A stretch of DNA of 64,000 bases from Capniomyces stellatus (GCA_001661515.1 LUVW01000026.1:208839-272838), one strand, 5' to 3'; positions 1 through 11,934 are shown, counted from the stretch's first letter. Notes: generated by a model from the letters alone, not told the origin. Numbers and translations: made by a program.

Positions 1-34
1 ATAAAAATTAAAAAAAAAAAAAAAAAAAAAAGAA

Positions 35-1871
35 ATGGCTATTGATAGTATATATATATTGACTGACACAGGGTAAAATGGCTACTACAATTCATTTGTT
101 TAATATTTCAAGATGATGCATTTGTTTTAACAACTAACTAACCCGTACTTGTAGAACGATCCTGTTGGAAAAACATTACAAGTCCTTTCTGGTAACTAAA
201 CGGTCGGCGTTAGCTATTCAGTTATACATTACCAATTCAAAACAGCAACAGAAATATACTCAAACTCCAACGAAATTCGGGTTAAATCTCAAGTCCCACT
301 CGTTTAGCTTTGAGTTTTCAAAAAGCAAGGCGAATTTAACTTGTGTAAATGAGAATGGCGGTACTTTGACGTTTGTTCTAGTCAGCAGCACAACAACATC
401 AACAACGGATAAACCCACTGGTAATTCGCAACAACCATTTACAGAAAATAGAGTCAAAGAAGATGCAGAAGGTGAAAACATACTTTTACAAATCCAAATC
501 ATAAACGAATTGATATTTACCATAAAGTACTACTTAAACACAACCTCAGCACTAAACGCTGTTCTTATCAAGGAAAACTTTGTCACTGTATATATCCTTT
601 TAAGCCTGATTTTCGATACCGGTTTGGTTTGCACTTTTGACCTTTTGGTATTACGTAACCTCGTTGAAGTTCCAACCCTATACAGCAAGGTTCTTGACTC
701 TGTTGGAACCATCGAATTTCCTACTTACTCTACCAAACTATCATCAAAATCACAATCACAATCACAATCAATCTCTTCTTCCAATTGGGGCTACCAAAAA
801 GTCTCCACCTCTGCATCAAACCTCGATGCATATGGTAACAACAACGCCACCAATACCACCTCATCCTTTGATCAGTCCCAATCCCTAACCCCCTGGAGAA
901 CCCCAAACATCTCTTACCTATCAAACTCATTTCTTCTCCTAATCTCTGAATCCGTAAATCTCACCATCAACTCTTTCAAATCACTTACCCACCTCCCCAA
1001 GATTTCAGGCCTCATCACTGCCGACTGCAAAGTCAACGGCTTTCCAAAATTCAAACTCAAACTCTCAAACTCAAACTTGATCACCAACATCGGTTTCCAC
1101 AAATCCGTTCTACTCAACACTTGGTCCTCCCAAAAATCTATCGACTTTATACCCCCCGATAAACACTTTACCCTCTGCAACTACCTCATCAACCCCCAAT
1201 CACAATCCCAATCCCACATCTCTACCAATTACTCTTCATTCTTGGTTCTTCCATTTGATCTATCTTTTACCTCTCATTCCTCCCCCCAACCCACAACCAG
1301 CACCACAACAACTGAATCTCAATCATCTACTTTTGTTCATTCAGTTTCCTTTGACCTTATTTGCTCAATCAACACCGCCTCCAAACTAGCAAAGCTTTTC
1401 TACTCAACCAACAAGGACTCTGGACAATCCAAACAACTAATCAAAATCAAAATCAAAATCCCCCACACCTACTACAACATCAACATCAAATCCTCATCTT
1501 CCTCTGCATCCTCTTATCCATCATCCTCCTTTTCCTCAACATTTACTTCTTCCTTCTCCTCAAACAGTACCAACCTATCCTCAAAAAAACCCTCCTTTTC
1601 CCTAGACCCCACCACCTTCTCTTTAGAATGGCTAATCCCTCCTCAATCCCTATACAACCAAACCTCATTCACCCTTTCTGTAAATTACTTTGTCAAATCT
1701 CCATCCTCCCTCAAACTCAACAACCCCCTCGTCTCCTCCTCTTTCCTAATCAACGACTTTACTCTCAGCGACATCAAAGTCCTTGACTTGTCTGCATTCA
1801 ACCTGCAAAAAAGCCTCTTTAAAGGCGTCAAACGCCAAACCGAATTCACCAACATCCAGTATAGATTCTAA
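35..1871 (+). CDS. APM3: AP-3 adaptor complex subunit mu
   Basis: Medium subunit of the AP-3 adaptor, which sorts cargo from Golgi/endosome to vacuole. Two exons: 35-72 and 155-1871, with an 82-nt intron (GTAAAA donor, CTAAC branch-like site, TTGTAG acceptor). The spliced protein has 584 residues and starts MAIDSIYILTDTGTILLEKH, which matches the mu N-terminus (longin-like hydrophobic strand, Gly, then LEKHxKS). This is why I place the start upstream of the long open frame, which itself begins at a TTG. The segment KENFVTVYILLSLIFDTG fits the end of the longin-like domain. The mu-homology domain shows TPWR, SIDFIPPDKHF and the terminal SLFKGVKRQTEF, typical of AP-3 rather than AP-1/AP-2. The middle carries Ser/Gln repeats (TCACAA units) and Ser/Thr-rich inserts, making it longer than the usual ~415 residues. 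The 3' half is extremely C-rich and nearly G-free. It converges on the ABC transporter gene, 220 bp away. Confidence 0.9.
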
Positions 1872-2091
1872 TCACCTCTCCCCCCCCCCCCTTTTTTTTC
1901 TTCTTTTTCTTCATTTCATTGATTCTTTTTTTCTAGTTTTTTATCCATGTTCAACTTTCTTTATCCATCTTATTGTTATTTCGCCAATCAAGCTCATTAG
2001 TCTAAAATCGCGTTTATTGATTTGATAAATATGTTGTGAAAAGTAAATAAATGATTATAAAAGTAACTAAATGACGGCCAGCAAACTGGAT

Positions 2092-4623
2092 TCAAATGGT
2101 TTTTGTGGGGCTCTCCATTGCTTGGTTGTACATCTTGTAATAGTGCCCCTTGAGCTGCAACAGTTCGTCATGACTACCAACCTCCAAAACTTTACCATAC
2201 CCACCACCACCACCATCTGCACTGCCACCATTCACTGGCTCGTTGTTCACATGGCCCATAACAACAATAACATCTGCATTGCGAATGGTAGACAGGCGGT
2301 GAGCTATAACCAAAACGGTCTTGTCACCAATCAAATTGTCGAGAGCCGTTTGAACAAGCTTTTCGCTGTGCCCGTCAAGTGCCGATGTAGCCTCGTCCAA
2401 AATCAATATCTTTGGATCGCGGATAATCGCTCTGGCTATCGCAATCCGCTGCTTTTGTCCTCCACTTAAAGTTACCCCGTTTTCTCCCAACACCGTGTCA
2501 AGCCCAAGCTCAAACTTTTCAATAAACTCCGTCGAGTTTGACAACAAACACGCCCGGTTAATCATCGCATCCGTTGCGTCTGGATTCCCGTACCGAATGT
2601 TCTCCCTTATACTTGTTGCAAACAACGTTGGGTTCTGCTCAATTATCCCCACTGTCTTTCTAAACTTGTCTATGTTGACCTTGTTCAGCGGCATGTCATC
2701 CACCCATATTATCCCCTCCGTTGGCTCATACAGCTTCTGCAGCAGCGCCGCAATCGTTGTCTTGCCTGACCCCGACTTCCCACATATCGCAACCGTCTGC
2801 CCCTTCTTTATCATCATATCCAAATTCTTCAACACCTGCACATTTGGCCTCGTTGGGTACACAAACCCCACGTCCATAAACCGGATCCCCTTGTTAAATT
2901 CCACCTCCTTCAGGTGCCCCCCGTAATTCTCCTCCTTCACATCATCGCTCGTCAACTCAAACACCCTCCTCGCACATCCAATCGCCTTTATGCTCTGTCC
3001 CATCAGCTCCCCAATGCTATCTATCGCCTTCTGCGCACTCTGCACACTCATCATGTACGCCATCAGCTCCCCCCCACTCATGTCCCCAACCGACACCATC
3101 TTGCCCCCGTAAAACAACACACTTATCACCAATGCCCCCACCCCCATGTTTATTATCCCCCGGAAAATCCCCATGTTCATTCCAAACTTCACATTCTCAA
3201 CCGAGCACTGCTTGCTCACCTCCTTGTACATCTCAAGCTCTATCTCCGTATTAGAAAACCCTCTGACTGTCCGCACATTCACTATCGACTCCCCCGCTAT
3301 GCCCCCCATTATCTCCTCCCAAATCCGCCCGCTCTCCCTCAGCCTCCTCAGCACCCTCCCATACACCCACAACCCCCCATACAAAATCGGCATCCCCATC
3401 CCAATCATCATCGTCAGTCTTGGCGATATATGCACCAACTGTATCACCGATCCTATACTCAACGTCAACGCCTTCAACCCCTGCGTCACCACCAGCTTCA
3501 AAGTCGACTTAAACTCGTTTATGTCTCCCGTGACCCTGCTCACCAACTCCCCGCTCTTATGCTCGTCAAAAAACCCTATCTCCTTGCTCAATATACTCCG
3601 AAACACCTTCTGCCTCAGTCTATTCCCGATATTCTCTCCAAACATCGTCACCAAGTATATATGCGCTGCCGTCAACACCCCATTACAAACAAACAACGCC
3701 CCAAGCTTTTGCGCCGGCCCCACCAAGCTCTCCAGCTGCCCAACTCTATCAGCCCCCTCAATCATACCCTTTGTAATCTCGTTTATCAGCTGCCCCGTCG
3801 CTAACGGAATATACAAACTCACCGCCGCTGCCCCAACCGCCGTCAATATCACCCCCATCAGTATCTTTGTCTCCGGTGCTATCAGCCGTATTATATCTCC
3901 AAACGTACTTGCCACCTTCTCCCTCTTCAGCTTCCTCTTCTCCCTCAGCAAAACCTCCTTCTCCCCCTCCAACCCCAAACCCACTTCCTCCTTCTCCTCT
4001 CCTTTACTCGACCCTTTCTTTTTTTTTGCCTGCAGCATATCCGACTGCCTCTTCAGTATCTCGATTCTTCTCGTAACGTAATTTGACAGAGTTGGATCAG
4101 TCAGCCCATAAACTTCCTCATCCTTAAGCACTCCATCCAGCCCAATCTCCCCTGGATACTTGTAATCACAATATACCGTATTCCTCCTACCTTGTTCATA
4201 CAATATGAACAGTGCTATCAGCATTGCCTCCAGTTTGTACCCATATCTGTGTAAATACTCTCCATTTTTACTTTTATCCCCCTCATTCCTAAAATAATCC
4301 TGATTTCTCCAACTCCAACGCCTCTCTCCCTCTCTCTTCGCGTTAGTTTCATTGTTTCTAGGGATTCCCCTTTCCTTTTTTTCGTTTTTACAATACATTG
4401 AACCCCAATTCATAGTTGCTAACCCCCTTCTAACCATTAATTCGGACCCACAAACCATCTTTTTTTCGGCACTCCCCAAGATCCTTGCCTTATTTAAACC
4501 ACATGTACTAAATTTACTCGTCATTACCAACACGCCTGACTTTCGTCCCAGCCCCAAACCAGCGCTTTTACCCGCACCAACAAGCCTGGCCCCTGGAATC
4601 GCCCTTATCAAATTCATTTCCAC
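2092..4623 (-). CDS. Mitochondrial ABC half-transporter (ABCB8/ABCB10/Mdl type)
   Basis: An 843-residue ABC exporter half-molecule, one TM domain followed by one ATPase domain, expected in the mitochondrial inner membrane as a homodimer exporting peptides or small molecules. The first ~70 residues are basic and nearly free of acids (Arg/Lys/Ser/Gly), as in a presequence. The TM domain spans about residues 250-555 (ETKILMGVILTAVG onward). The ATPase domain has Walker A GKSGSGKT (615-622), Q-loop Gln663, signature LSGGQ (719-723), Walker B ILILDE (739-744, catalytic Glu744) and H-loop His775. All catalytic positions are intact. Oddities are a ~250-residue N-terminal extension with charged stretches (about 195-240) and a Gly-rich insert after the H-loop (799-808). 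No intron is seen. Family choice among ABCB8, ABCB10 and Mdl1/Mdl2 is not resolved. Confidence 0.9.
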   Translation of the reverse strand: MEMNLIRAIPGARLVGAGKSAGLGLGRKSGVLVMTSKFSTCGLNKARILGSAEKKMVCGSELMVRRGLATMNWGSMYCKNEKKERGIPRNNETNAKREGERRWSWRNQDYFRNEGDKSKNGEYLHRYGYKLEAMLIALFILYEQGRRNTVYCDYKYPGEIGLDGVLKDEEVYGLTDPTLSNYVTRRIEILKRQSDMLQAKKKKGSSKGEEKEEVGLGLEGEKEVLLREKRKLKREKVASTFGDIIRLIAPETKILMGVILTAVGAAAVSLYIPLATGQLINEITKGMIEGADRVGQLESLVGPAQKLGALFVCNGVLTAAHIYLVTMFGENIGNRLRQKVFRSILSKEIGFFDEHKSGELVSRVTGDINEFKSTLKLVVTQGLKALTLSIGSVIQLVHISPRLTMMIGMGMPILYGGLWVYGRVLRRLRESGRIWEEIMGGIAGESIVNVRTVRGFSNTEIELEMYKEVSKQCSVENVKFGMNMGIFRGIINMGVGALVISVLFYGGKMVSVGDMSGGELMAYMMSVQSAQKAIDSIGELMGQSIKAIGCARRVFELTSDDVKEENYGGHLKEVEFNKGIRFMDVGFVYPTRPNVQVLKNLDMMIKKGQTVAICGKSGSGKTTIAALLQKLYEPTEGIIWVDDMPLNKVNIDKFRKTVGIIEQNPTLFATSIRENIRYGNPDATDAMINRACLLSNSTEFIEKFELGLDTVLGENGVTLSGGQKQRIAIARAIIRDPKILILDEATSALDGHSEKLVQTALDNLIGDKTVLVIAHRLSTIRNADVIVVMGHVNNEPVNGGSADGGGGGYGKVLEVGSHDELLQLKGHYYKMYNQAMESPTKTI

Positions 4624-5462
4624 AATTCCTTTACTACCTCTACCTTTTCAAGCTCTTTTGTAATTTCCGGTTTTTTTTTTCTTCTCAAGTCGTCTTTTTT
4701 ACTTTATTTTCTGAATTGCACTAGCTGCTTATTTACTATTACTCAATATTATTATTTTTTAGAAACGGTAAAAAATAAACACAAAAAAATAAGAAAAGAT
4801 AAATATAATGTGGAAAATAAGGCAATGTTGAAAGTAGGGCTTGAACGTGATTTCTTTCCCTTCCTTCAAAACATTTTGGTTTGTTGACTAGATGCCTTGT
4901 TTGAACTGTAAAGTGGTAAAAACTGATGCAATTTATTTTTTTAAATTGGTTTAAAGTTTGGCATACTTTACTCTGAACAAATTGAAAATTAATCGCTTCT
5001 AGTTTTCGAAATAATAGCTATTCGTTTCAATACATCATGGTACTTGATCTTTAAACTGTAAAAAAAATAAACTACCAATACAAAACATACACACACATAC
5101 ACAACGCCTGGTTTTGCTATGCGATACCGCGCTTAAATGCATCAACCCCGTCTTTATGCTTCCGGGAAAATGCAACCGAGTACTAAATTTACTAAAACAC
5201 CTCCCCTAATAGGGATTGTCTGTAGATGTAAAACGAACTTTGGCTGCATTTAGTGTCGCTATGCTGCATTTTGAAGAATTCAAACTTAAAAACACCCCAA
5301 TCCTGGTGAAAAAAATGGTATATCAATTTTTATTGTTCTTGAATCTCTATTGAAAAAAATGCAATGAGAACTAAAAAAGCTATTTCAATAAAAAAAAAAG
5401 AAAACTAAAAAAGCTAATAATAAAAAAACAGGCATGTAGGCCCTATATAATATAAAACTATA
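4624..5462. other. Intergenic region between ABC transporter and GDPD genes
   Basis: About 840 bp of AT-rich DNA upstream of the ABC transporter and downstream of the glycerophosphodiesterase. It should hold the ABC promoter and the GDPD 3' UTR. I see no ORF or RNA gene that I can support. Confidence 0.6.
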
Positions 5463-6704
5463 TTAGTTGGTGGCGTGTTCGTAGTGATAGCCCATTCGCA
5501 CCATTTGGGACTCGAATACATTCTCAACAAACAAGTAGTCAGTTCCAAGCTTAAAGAAGTGGTAAAGCTCCTCCTTTCGGTTCTTTGGACAGAACTTGAT
5601 GCTAGGATAGCTGGTTTCTTGGCACAAATAGTTCAGGTTTTGGCGAGAATCGTAGAGAGTGTATGGCGAGATTTCAATGTTGTTTTTGTGAGCCTCTAGT
5701 GGAATTTGCTCCAGAGTCAAAAATCCTCCCAAGCTCTCAATCTCTTTCTGGTCATATGTAATGTTGTTGTGTTTGAAGAATGTCTCTGGTCCTGCAACCA
5801 TCAGATCCTTCCAGAAACTGAATATCTTTGCAAAAGTTGCAATCTCCTGCATTCCCTTTGGTGTAAAGTACTGTGGGGTGGTGCCTCCGTTTAACAAAAC
5901 AATTGGTATGTTTGTGATTGATGCAAGATATTTGCAGCTTTCTGGATCAAATGACTGAATGGTAGCAGGCTTGTAGTTTAGTTCAACAAAGTTTGGACCC
6001 TTGATGTTCAAAATGCTGTCCAGCAATGCCTCTTTTGGCTGGGTGCTCTTGAGTGATGGTGGTTGGTTCACGGTGTAGTTCCATTTTGCAAGAACATTCA
6101 CAACTGATTTTTCAAAAAATCTATCAGTTCTAGATTGGAAGATGCCATTGAAGATTTCTGGCGACTTTAGCTCTGGGATTATTCCAAAGGTTCTGTTGAG
6201 TTTTTCATTTAGACCCTGGATGTTTTCAAGGTATTGCTCGAAGCTTGGGATTGTGAAGTCCTTGTTAAAGTATTGTGGACGATACTTCTGTTTCTTGTCT
6301 TGGACAATGTTTATCTCTGCCAGCTCACTGAAATCAAAATCAAAAATAAACCAGTCCTCCTTGTCAATCTTTGTGTACTTTCCCTCAAACTTGTACTTTC
6401 TCTTGCGACTGGCAAACTTTGGCAAATCTGCCACGTTGGTAACATCACTCAACCACTCGTTGTGCAAAACAACCAAAACTCCATCTCGGGTCAGTACCAG
6501 ATCTGGCTCAATGTAGTCTGCTGCCTCATAGGCTGCCAAGGCATAACTGCCGTACGAATGCTCTGGCATAAACGCCTTCTCTCCTCTGTGTGACACTAGT
6601 CTTGTTGGGTTCCCATCAAGCGTGTTCCATTTCTTGGCTGTATCTCCGGAGGCTAGCGTGAAAAGACTAGAAACTAGCAATATTACTGAGCTACACTTTA
6701 CCAT
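5463..6704 (-). CDS. Secreted glycerophosphodiester phosphodiesterase (GlpQ-like)
   Basis: Hydrolyses glycerophosphodiesters to glycerol-3-phosphate and an alcohol. 413 residues, one exon. Residues 1-20 are a signal peptide (MVKCSSVILLVSSLFTLASG), so it is likely extracellular or luminal. The GDPD TIM-barrel signature is intact: VSHRG with catalytic His39-Arg40, MPEHS, the metal-binding pair in IEPDLVLT (Glu66, Asp68), and the second catalytic His81 in VVLHNEW. The full-length match and the large insertion-rich barrel resemble bacterial periplasmic GlpQ and its fungal/oomycete secreted relatives rather than the intracellular Gde1 type. No membrane anchor is seen at the C-terminus. A role in scavenging phosphate or choline from outside is inference. 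Confidence 0.88.
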   Translation of the reverse strand: MVKCSSVILLVSSLFTLASGDTAKKWNTLDGNPTRLVSHRGEKAFMPEHSYGSYALAAYEAADYIEPDLVLTRDGVLVVLHNEWLSDVTNVADLPKFASRKRKYKFEGKYTKIDKEDWFIFDFDFSELAEINIVQDKKQKYRPQYFNKDFTIPSFEQYLENIQGLNEKLNRTFGIIPELKSPEIFNGIFQSRTDRFFEKSVVNVLAKWNYTVNQPPSLKSTQPKEALLDSILNIKGPNFVELNYKPATIQSFDPESCKYLASITNIPIVLLNGGTTPQYFTPKGMQEIATFAKIFSFWKDLMVAGPETFFKHNNITYDQKEIESLGGFLTLEQIPLEAHKNNIEISPYTLYDSRQNLNYLCQETSYPSIKFCPKNRKEELYHFFKLGTDYLFVENVFESQMVRMGYHYEHATN

Positions 6705-8174
6705 CTTAATAATAGTTACCTCTTGTTATGAAATAGATGCTGTATCCAAATTAAAAAAGAATTGAATACTTTCTACGACTCAAAGGCCAAAGTCATTCAA
6801 TTATATACTTTTAATCTCAACAGCCTAATTCCGACTTGATGTCTTTTTTTTTTCTTTTTTCCAGAAATTGGCACCAGAATTACAAACTTTATAATAAAAA
6901 CAAAAAACCAACTAGAAGCACTAAATAAAAAAACTCATTCAGACATCAACATACGCAAGGCCTGTTGTTACACGGCAAACTATAAACAAATCCAATACTT
7001 TTGCTCTCAACCTGTCAGTGTTTGATCGCTACCATTCGCCTAAACCCGTTACAATTTACTGAATACCCCCCGAAAATTAACTATTTCCAGAACGTTATTT
7101 TATTACTATTGAAGGCACGTTATTTAATATATCTTTTATATTTGATCTTAAATATCCCTGTAAAAAAAAAAATACATGATATAATTTCAGCCAATCCGTT
7201 AATAATAGAGCAAATCCATTTGGAAGAGTGAAGTTTAATCAATTCCAATTTAAGTCTAATTTCAAATCTCACGTAAAACCCCCCTCACTCCACCTCAATT
7301 TGTAATTGTTGCCCGCTTTGGCTTTTTCAAACACAATGTTTGTTTGTGACATATAAATCAACAAATCAAAAAGTCAAGTAAAAACGATATTCCACAAACT
7401 TGACTGACTTGCGCTGTTAGTTAAAATATGTTCAATATTTCTATACCAACCCCCTCCCTTCCCCTTCTTAAAACACACGATAAAAATAAAAGATATACAA
7501 AATGTATTTTCCCTTCTTATCTAATCACCACTATTTACCATTCCCTAACTCCCATTGCCTTACCAAAAGCACGCCCATATTTATAGAATTCTGAATCACA
7601 TTTAGAGTGATCTAGATACTATTGACACTATTAAAAATAATCTTTGATCTGTTTGAAACAAACTGGCGTGGTTCTTTAATCTCAGCAGAATGGTGGATAT
7701 TCGACATTTGGGTTATGTGGTCTGACTAGCTGATTTTGATGCTGATGTCGATAATAACACTATTGGTTCGAAATTTAGAGTTTCGACAAAGCCTCAAGTT
7801 TAGAGTACTCGTTAGCTACAGGTTACTTTTTTTTTTGTTAGATAATCAGGCTTGTTTAGAGCATGTGAATCACGCTTTCTCTGATAACTTGGGCAATAAC
7901 AATCAAGATTTATAACGGTTCATCTGTATTTTATTGTTTCATATCAATAAAGTATACTTTTGACCTTACGCTTTACATCAAGTATCGGCGGTGTGAAAAG
8001 TAATGTATAGTAATAATGATAAGTTAGAAAGGAATATATAGTAAAATAGATTGCTCCTAGTTAGACTGGCACATCGAAGCCAGTATTGAGAAATAGTATG
8101 TGAAAAGTATTGAGCGAATATAAGCATAAATATTGGTGTGAGGATTGGCATTGTACGACTGTTTAGCGTTTGTG
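6705..8174. other. Intergenic region, 1.5 kb
   Basis: AT-rich stretch upstream of the GDPD gene, containing its promoter and the 3' flank of the membrane-protein gene at 8175-8723. The short open frames are not conserved-looking. Nothing else is recognised. Confidence 0.55.
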
Positions 8175-8723
8175 TTACGTTTTTATAATTTTCGCAAAGA
8201 GGCCAATTGCAAAAAACATCAAGCCTAGTAATAGAATAAGCAACAGTATAAAGTTATCATGCTTGATTCTTCTGATGTCATTGGCTCTCAAAGTGTATCC
8301 AGGATCATTCTTGAAGAAAGCAATGGTTCTGTCTACAGTTTTGACGAAAAAGTAGGTGCAGAAAATGGCAACAAAAAAGGAGACACAGCAGAGTCCAAGG
8401 ACAATGTCAAAGGTAAAGGCGCTGGTTTTTTTAGATCTGAACAAAAAGCCCAGAACTAGAAGCGCAATGGACAGCAAAAAAGACACAGTAAAGCTAAAAT
8501 AGGCGACAGCACGATGCCAATAAAGCTTTTTGATCATTTGTGAACAACTTGGCGTTTGTTTTGAATAATCCTCAACGTGATCTTTGGTAATCAAGTCTGT
8601 TTCATTAAACACACTTGTTTCCTTTGGCAGCGCAGAGTCGATATGGTCAATAAAGGCGTGTCCAATAGCCTGTTCGTTGCTGTAAGCGCCCTCTTGAGAA
8701 AACTGTGAGTTGGGCTCTAGCAT
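8175..8723 (-). CDS. Three-helix membrane protein of unknown function
   Basis: 182 residues, one exon, ATG at 8723. I do not recognise the family with confidence. A polar, acidic cytosol-like N-terminal segment (1-62) is followed by three predicted membrane helices at about 73-95, 105-127 and 157-180. The loop between helices 2 and 3 reads FFKNDPGYTLRANDIRRI. Its spacing and the GY...DI pattern loosely recall the tail of TMEM230/TMEM134-type (DUF872) vesicle proteins, but those have two helices, so this is only a hint. The C-terminus is short and basic (KIIKT). The open frame is intact and its codon use resembles neighbouring genes. Confidence 0.65.
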   Translation of the reverse strand: MLEPNSQFSQEGAYSNEQAIGHAFIDHIDSALPKETSVFNETDLITKDHVEDYSKQTPSCSQMIKKLYWHRAVAYFSFTVSFLLSIALLVLGFLFRSKKTSAFTFDIVLGLCCVSFFVAIFCTYFFVKTVDRTIAFFKNDPGYTLRANDIRRIKHDNFILLLILLLGLMFFAIGLFAKIIKT

Positions 8724-10047
8724 TGTTGTTTTATACTATGAATGTGTCTGTCTGTACAATGTTACTAGATAAAAGAGTCGGCTTTAAGGGTGTGTGAAAT
8801 TAAAAAACGTCTGATAAATATAAACAAATGTTTAACACACAGTTCAGCTACTTTATTAGATAAAAACTTTAAGCTCGGAAGCGATTGAAAAAAAAAATCA
8901 GAGAAAAATCGAAAACATGGTCTTTATATTTTGTTTTTAAGCTCAAAGGATCGAGAAAAGGAAGAACAAAAAAAAAAGATAGCCGTCAAGCCCTATATAC
9001 CTGCTATACTTTCATTTTGTATATTGTTTTCTTTCACACCAACTTTATTTTTGTGCTTATAGTTTGGGTTATGGAAGGTCTGGTTTGGAACTGAACGATT
9101 ATTTTTCTTCTTTTTTGCTTATTTCTAGTATTTGCAACACCATTTTGTGTATATAAATCCGTCCTGTGACCAATTGTTAACCAAAACCTTTGGCGACAAT
9201 TCAATATAACCAGTCTTGGATGCACCTTTACGGGATGTATACATTTAAAGCGTGTGATTCTAGTTGTTGTACATTGGGTTGAGTTGTTTTCTAAATATCA
9301 TCTTGTATGGCATTTTCTTGCTTTAGCTTTTGTTTGGTTGTGCAAGTTTTGGCATTTGGAGTGTGACCCTTTGTTATGGCGTCTGATAAAGCATCGAAGT
9401 CTCACGCTCTCCCTTTATTTAAGCTCTAAATTAAACGAATGTACCGCTGTTTTTTTAATATAGACTGTGCCTCTAATTTTAGATACGCAAATGGCACTGA
9501 TGCTTTATTGTTTATTACTCGAACTTTCTTTGGAGCCACTGCATAAGAGTGATGGTTTTTAGCAAAACAAACGGTGGGTGAGAATTAAATATACTGGGCC
9601 TAAAGTCGCTGGAAAATGTAGCGACAGGAACAATGAGGTACTTGATGAGTTTTGGGTATGGCTCGAGCAAGCAGAGTCGTACTATAAGAGGAGGGGGGTG
9701 TATGTTGTCCAAGCACGAGCTTGTGTGTGTAAAAGCAGCTTAAAATCAAAATTATTAAAAACTTGAAACAATGGCGAAATCAAGTCAGCAATATTCGTCT
9801 TTGTGATGGTTGTTTATTGATGCTGTAAATAATAAAGAAATTATGAAACAGAGTGGTGGAACGCAGGTTGACTAAACATGATGCGCCCTTTGTCTTTCTA
9901 ACCAAACATTGCTGGTAGTAGAATTATTCTACAGTCATAACAAGTTAAATTCATCCTTAAAAAACATTTAAAACGATAAAGTCAAAGAAGGTGATAATAA
10001 TAATAAAGCAGGTAAATATAGAGGGAAAGGTGTAATAACATAAAGAC
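8724..10047. other. Intergenic region between divergent genes
   Basis: 1.3 kb between the divergently transcribed membrane-protein and Nudix genes, so it should hold both promoters. Several short frames exist (for example 9254-9463 and 9515-9712), but none begins with ATG plus a recognisable domain. Confidence 0.55.
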
Positions 10048-11767
10048 ATGGGGACAGTTAAAGTGGGCGAATTTCCTCATTCAGAGCTAATATTTCAACT
10101 AGCAAGTCATTTGACAGTGTTTCCGATAGAAAAAAGAAAATCGGAAAGAAGAGCGGCAGTGGCGATAATCATATGCTTTGAGCTGTTTGAAGACCTGAAT
10201 GCGGTGGTTAGGCGATTTGAAAGAGAAGAGTTTGTTAGTAATGGAAACGATTCAAGTATGTTGAAAATGTATATATGTTTCATTATACACTGCTATCATG
10301 ATAATTCTTTGCTGCTGTGTGGTTTAACATGGATATGTTGTATTTCTAGGGCCTGGTAATGTAGTAAGATTGGCAATTCTGCGAAAGATACTCCAAGGTA
10401 GCACACACATAAAAATATATTTGCAAAGATACAATGCGATAAAAACGTAATAAGAAAATAGTATAGACAAAGGAGACGATAAAGAGCGCTTCTAGGACAG
10501 AGCTAGAAACAATAAAAATAATTAAAGCCTGAAAATAAAATGGATGCTCAAGTAGATCCCAGCATAAAGGAGAAGAAGGCCGAGATACTGTTTATAGAAA
10601 GAGCATCGCACAAAAACGACAGGTTCTCGGGACAAGTAAGTATGTTTGTACTGATAACAGGATATAGGCGAAAGAGTAAGAGTATAAGCAGACATTTCAG
10701 TAAAAAATAAAAAAATTGTTGGTTTGGTTGTTGGTGTGGGTAAAAAGATAGGATATCCGGGGGGAAAATGCGATATTGGGGATGGTGGTGATATAAACAC
10801 GGCAATAAGAGAGACAAGGGAGGAGATAGGATGGGATCTGAGAGACAAAAGTAAGTTTATGTATTTGGGAGAGCTGGATGACATAAACACGTCGACTGGA
10901 GTAAGAGACAATGTTTCAAAGCTGATGGTATCACCGCAAGTGTTTTTAAAGCTGTCAGGAAAGCGGGAAGTTGATTTGGGGAGGGGGGAAGAAGTAGAGT
11001 CGGTGAACTTTGTTGGGCTATCAAGGATTTTGGAGTATGTGGACGAACCAGTGAATCGGTTTGAAAACGGATCAACAAGCATTAGATTTGACGCAAAAGT
11101 GTTTTTTGACTCGGTGTTTGGGAGCCAGCTGACAAAGAAGACAGAAGCAAGTAAGATGAGGGGGATGCTGGACGGGGTTTATGGGGCAGTTAGTAAGTAC
11201 CTTATTGGGGGATATTACTACTCATGCTTGGCGTTGGAGGTCAGCTCACGAGCCAGTTCCAGTAACAGCCCGGGCAAATACCAAGCCCCGGTAGAGATCC
11301 CAAAAATCGGAAAAGACCGGCTCCATGACCGAACGAAAGCAGCGGAGATTCTTGATGTTGGTTCATCGACATATGGGGCACCACTAAAGTACTCGTCCAA
11401 CACCCACATCTATCTCTGGGGTCTATCGCTATCTATGCTTACAGATCTGATTGACCTGATGATCCCAGTGCATCCGTCAAAGCTCAACAGGAACTACTTT
11501 GCGCTGGCAGGCAACTGGCCGACTCTAGACAACCACCTCTGGTTTGACGTCAACTACATCTGTTTACAAGCTCAACGTTCCACATCATTTAAATGGATCA
11601 GCGGGTCTCCAGCCAACCGCAAGCCCTGGAACCAACACAACAATGGCCGCGGGTTCTTGAACTACTATAGGGTAGCTATGTTTGGTATGATGCTGGGCAT
11701 TTCAGCGCGGTGTTTTTTGATTTGGTATTTGGTCAGGAAGGGGGCCGGGTTAATAAGCAAGTATTAA
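10048..11767 (+). CDS. Nudix hydrolase, fungal CoA-diphosphatase-like (NUDT8/PCD1-related)
   Basis: Hydrolyses a nucleoside diphosphate-X substrate; coenzyme A or a derivative is the likeliest by family. Proposed exons: 10048-10255, 10350-10397, 10553 (or 10556)-10635 and 10748-11767. The joins give RRAAVAIII near the start, then AEILFIERASHKNDRFSGQ, IGYPGGKCDIGD and the Nudix helix INTAIRETREEIGWDL, whose REXXEE core is intact. The SGQ/IGYPGG join uses an AAG acceptor at 10747. The better-looking CAG at 10700 is excluded because it leads straight into a stop. GELDD follows, as in fungal relatives. The long C-terminal part (to 11767) carries LWGLSLSMLTDLIDLM, also found in that fungal group. 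Acceptor choice for exon 3 (CAAG or TAG, one codon apart) is uncertain. It is convergent with Tom70. Confidence 0.8.
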
Positions 11768-11934
11768 GGCTGGCAAAAGACCTAATTATCAATAGTTTTA
11801 ACTAGTTGGCAAAAAAATAAATAAAAAAAAGAGAGATTTTCGATGAATAAAATAACTTTAAAGGAAAAACAATTTAGTAAATATAAAAGCGGGATATGGT
11901 AGATATGAGGTAAAAAGATATGGGGAATGGAGCC

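Noticed and set aside
2914..3804. Long plus-strand frame rich in His/Pro
   Set aside because: It lies antisense to the ABC transporter, whose catalytic motifs are complete. The frame is a by-product of C-rich plus-strand composition.
3146..4081. 311-codon plus-strand frame rich in Ser/Pro/Ile
   Set aside because: Antisense shadow of the ABC transporter membrane domain; no domain of its own.
10691..10700. CAG at 10700 as acceptor for the last Nudix exon
   Set aside because: It puts TAA directly in frame; the AAG at 10747 restores SGQ-IGYPGG, as expected for the family.
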